Positions 7,801-8,298 of a stretch of DNA of 8,298 nt are shown piece by piece. The stretch covers positions 1 to 8,298 of the forward strand of contig JAFEDW010000078.1 in assembly GCA_018241455.1 (NCBI GenBank), in the 5' to 3' direction. The notes under the pieces were generated by a model. It worked only from the letters and a program-made list of their open reading frames with translations, was not told the DNA's origin and did no database searches. Position numbers and translations under genes: made by a program. How positions within the stretch are numbered: position 1 is the first letter of the stretch; each line of letters begins with the position of its first letter. This DNA is from Pseudomonadota bacterium (GTDB taxonomy: Bacteria; Pseudomonadota; Gammaproteobacteria; Steroidobacterales; Steroidobacteraceae).

Positions 7801-8298
7801 TGTTCAAGCTGCCGCGCTCGAGCTGGAATGACTACGACCGCGGCTGCCTGTCGGCCGGCGGCGTGATCCTCGAGCGCGCGCAGAAGAGCGTCGCGCTGAC
7901 ACCGCAGGCACGCACGCTGCTCGGCCTGGAGCACGAACGCCACTCGCCGCAGGACGTGGTGCGCGCGATCCTGAAGATGCGCGTCGACCTGCTGTGGAAC
8001 GGCGGCATCGGCACCTATGTCAAGGCGAGCGACGAAAGCCACGGCGAGATCGGCGATCGCGCCAACGACGTGGTGCGCATCAATGGCGCCGAGCTGCGCG
8101 CGCGCGTGCTCGGCGAAGGCGGCAACCTCGGCTGCTCGCAACGCGGGCGCATCGAGTACGCGCAGGCTGGCGGCCGCATCAATACCGATTTCGTCGACAA
8201 CTCGGCCGGCGTCAACACCTCGGACATCGAGGTCAACCTCAAGATCATGCTGGCTGGCAAGCTCTGGGGCCCGGCGCCGGCCGGCGCGCAGCGCCGCG
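4803..8298 (+). CDS. Large NAD-specific glutamate dehydrogenase (about 180-kDa class), 5' part; runs off right edge
   Basis: This enzyme oxidatively deaminates glutamate to 2-oxoglutarate and ammonia with NAD, a catabolic role in the cytoplasm. The frame is open from ATG 4803 to the window end: 1165 codons of a protein that in this class (Pseudomonas aeruginosa GdhB, Streptomyces clavuligerus) is about 1600-1650 residues. The N-terminal regulatory part contains ACT-like segments: VVELITDDMPFLVD (77-90), NHFTFLGFR (212-220) and SHDGKRLVSILENLPRDELF (335-354). The catalytic core begins with GGIRWSERPEDFRTEVLGLM (783-802). The lysine-rich active site runs through K803 and K808 to PVGAKGG (K818). 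The acid of AADKGT is D883, and the dinucleotide-fold loop GIGDMSGDVFGNG spans 952-964. The last visible part, around TDFVDNSAGVNTSD, is also typical. Upstream are a weak GGGG ribosome site, a possible promoter and a tiny upstream ORF. The C-terminal domain and stop are missing only because the window ends. No frameshift or lost catalytic residue was seen. Confidence 0.94.
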   Translation, partial: MKTAQARAPRHRQLATRLLRAWRASLPPGDWRAAGALALRAAAEAQLQFGARREPRQTLVRVSSPPLPSGRGHSYSVVELITDDMPFLVDTLSLALGEAGYGIQLIAHPILSAVRGAGGRLLNFGERRGAHVPVNESWQYLRIDRIATGQEAAALHARLRAALADVRHACADWPAMRQAARDICEQLRERSPPFPSAVVRESEALLAYMEDNHFTFLGFRRSRLKRAAGGVRLVPIPGSELGIVRNMPPPPLAPLQAAHELLVVTKANHRSTVHRAGYLDVVAVKEYDARGRLRGEAQFRGLWTSNTYHADPRTVPLLRLKVARVIDSFPFRPSSHDGKRLVSILENLPRDELFQASAADLRNCARAVLALHERARGVCLVMRRDKLRHFWSCLVFLGRERLENGGFRRIEAVLKRALGGGQLDSSLAVGDGPLAQLHVTVRVSGGDELQVRQRALERELDAALVTWRERVHEALRDRHDEATAAALDRRYGSAFPAAYQQDVAPAQAVQDIDDLDGPAASGAGYLRLRLPESAAHSRAHLRLLRHGEPLPISEALPILESFGLRIIAERPYELRHHGARSAWIQDFELEAPGLHSADGTALEQQLNIAYTSVLAGELDSDGFHRLIVSAGLTVAQTRVLRACCRYLLQTGLPFSQAYMERVLHAHPHIARDLWRLFERRLDPDLNGPRAQRDALAVQRRLQHAISEVRNPDDDRILRSFLAVVLATLRTNYFCSDETRRPLAFKLQPRAIPGLPEPRPEFEIFVHGTHVEGVHMRRGLIARGGIRWSERPEDFRTEVLGLMKAQHVKNTLIVPVGAKGGFVARRLRAGAPPEERARVVLACYQAYIRCLLEVTDNIVDGAVRPPARVRRQDGDDPYLVVAADKGTASYSDVANAISAEYGFWLGDAFASGGSAGYDHKKMGITARGGWECVKRHFRELGVDIMREPFTVAGIGDMSGDVFGNGMLLSPHIRLQAAFDHRHIFIDPDPDAKAAFRERARLFKLPRSSWNDYDRGCLSAGGVILERAQKSVALTPQARTLLGLEHERHSPQDVVRAILKMRVDLLWNGGIGTYVKASDESHGEIGDRANDVVRINGAELRARVLGEGGNLGCSQRGRIEYAQAGGRINTDFVDNSAGVNTSDIEVNLKIMLAGKLWGPAPAGAQRR

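Noticed and set aside
5784..8141. A 785-codon open frame on the minus strand, opposite the glutamate dehydrogenase gene
   Set aside because: Its translation is rich in Arg, Ala, His and Gln and shows no recognisable domain. The plus-strand frame has the full set of glutamate dehydrogenase motifs. Long stop-free antisense frames are expected in DNA with such high third-position GC.
1..8298. CRISPR arrays, tRNA or rRNA genes, insertion sequences, toxin-antitoxin or phage genes
   Set aside because: No spaced direct repeats, no transposase or phage-type genes and no RNA gene structures were seen. XerD here has the housekeeping sequence, not that of an integrase beside an attachment site. The recurring GCGCGC strings are compositional.

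Overview
The window is very GC-rich, compact proteobacterial chromosome: five protein genes, no gap longer than about 75 bases, and no sign of mobile DNA. Use of a ubiquinone-type ETF dehydrogenase (ETF-QO), a ZapE division ATPase and a XerD recombinase points to Proteobacteria. The pairing of xerD with what looks like the start of a secreted-protein gene (dsbC in many gammaproteobacteria) suggests a high-GC gammaproteobacterium. Xanthomonadales, Nevskiales or Steroidobacterales-like lineages fit; a betaproteobacterium is not excluded. This placement is inference, since no rRNA or other taxonomic marker is present.

Layout. Bases 1-71 (minus strand) hold the first 23 codons of an exported protein, probably DsbC, running off the left edge. 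Bases 131-1060 (minus) hold xerD, starting at a TTG. A 72-base divergent intergenic region follows. From about 1133 to the right edge all genes are on the plus strand: a PlsC-like lysophospholipid acyltransferase (1133-1975), an ETF-QO (1972-3594, start overlapping the previous stop by ATGA), zapE (3610-4746, after 15 bases), and the first 1165 codons of a giant NAD-dependent glutamate dehydrogenase (4803 to beyond 8298, after 56 bases).

How the genes may work together. The acyltransferase and ETF-QO are translationally coupled and both touch lipid metabolism: one builds phosphatidic acid, the other passes electrons from acyl-CoA and amino-acid dehydrogenases (via ETF) to ubiquinone. ZapE (division) and the large glutamate dehydrogenase (glutamate catabolism to 2-oxoglutarate) follow, the latter probably from its own promoter. 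The minus-strand pair serves chromosome dimer resolution and, if the DsbC guess is right, periplasmic disulfide isomerisation.

Overall this is ordinary housekeeping DNA. I did not find an undescribed system. The points worth a second look are the cysteine-rich variant C-terminus and altered FAD-region motif of ETF-QO, the acyltransferase/ETF-QO coupling, and a six-codon upstream ORF whose stop overlaps the glutamate dehydrogenase start. Many long open frames opposite or out of frame with the real genes are GC-bias shadows.
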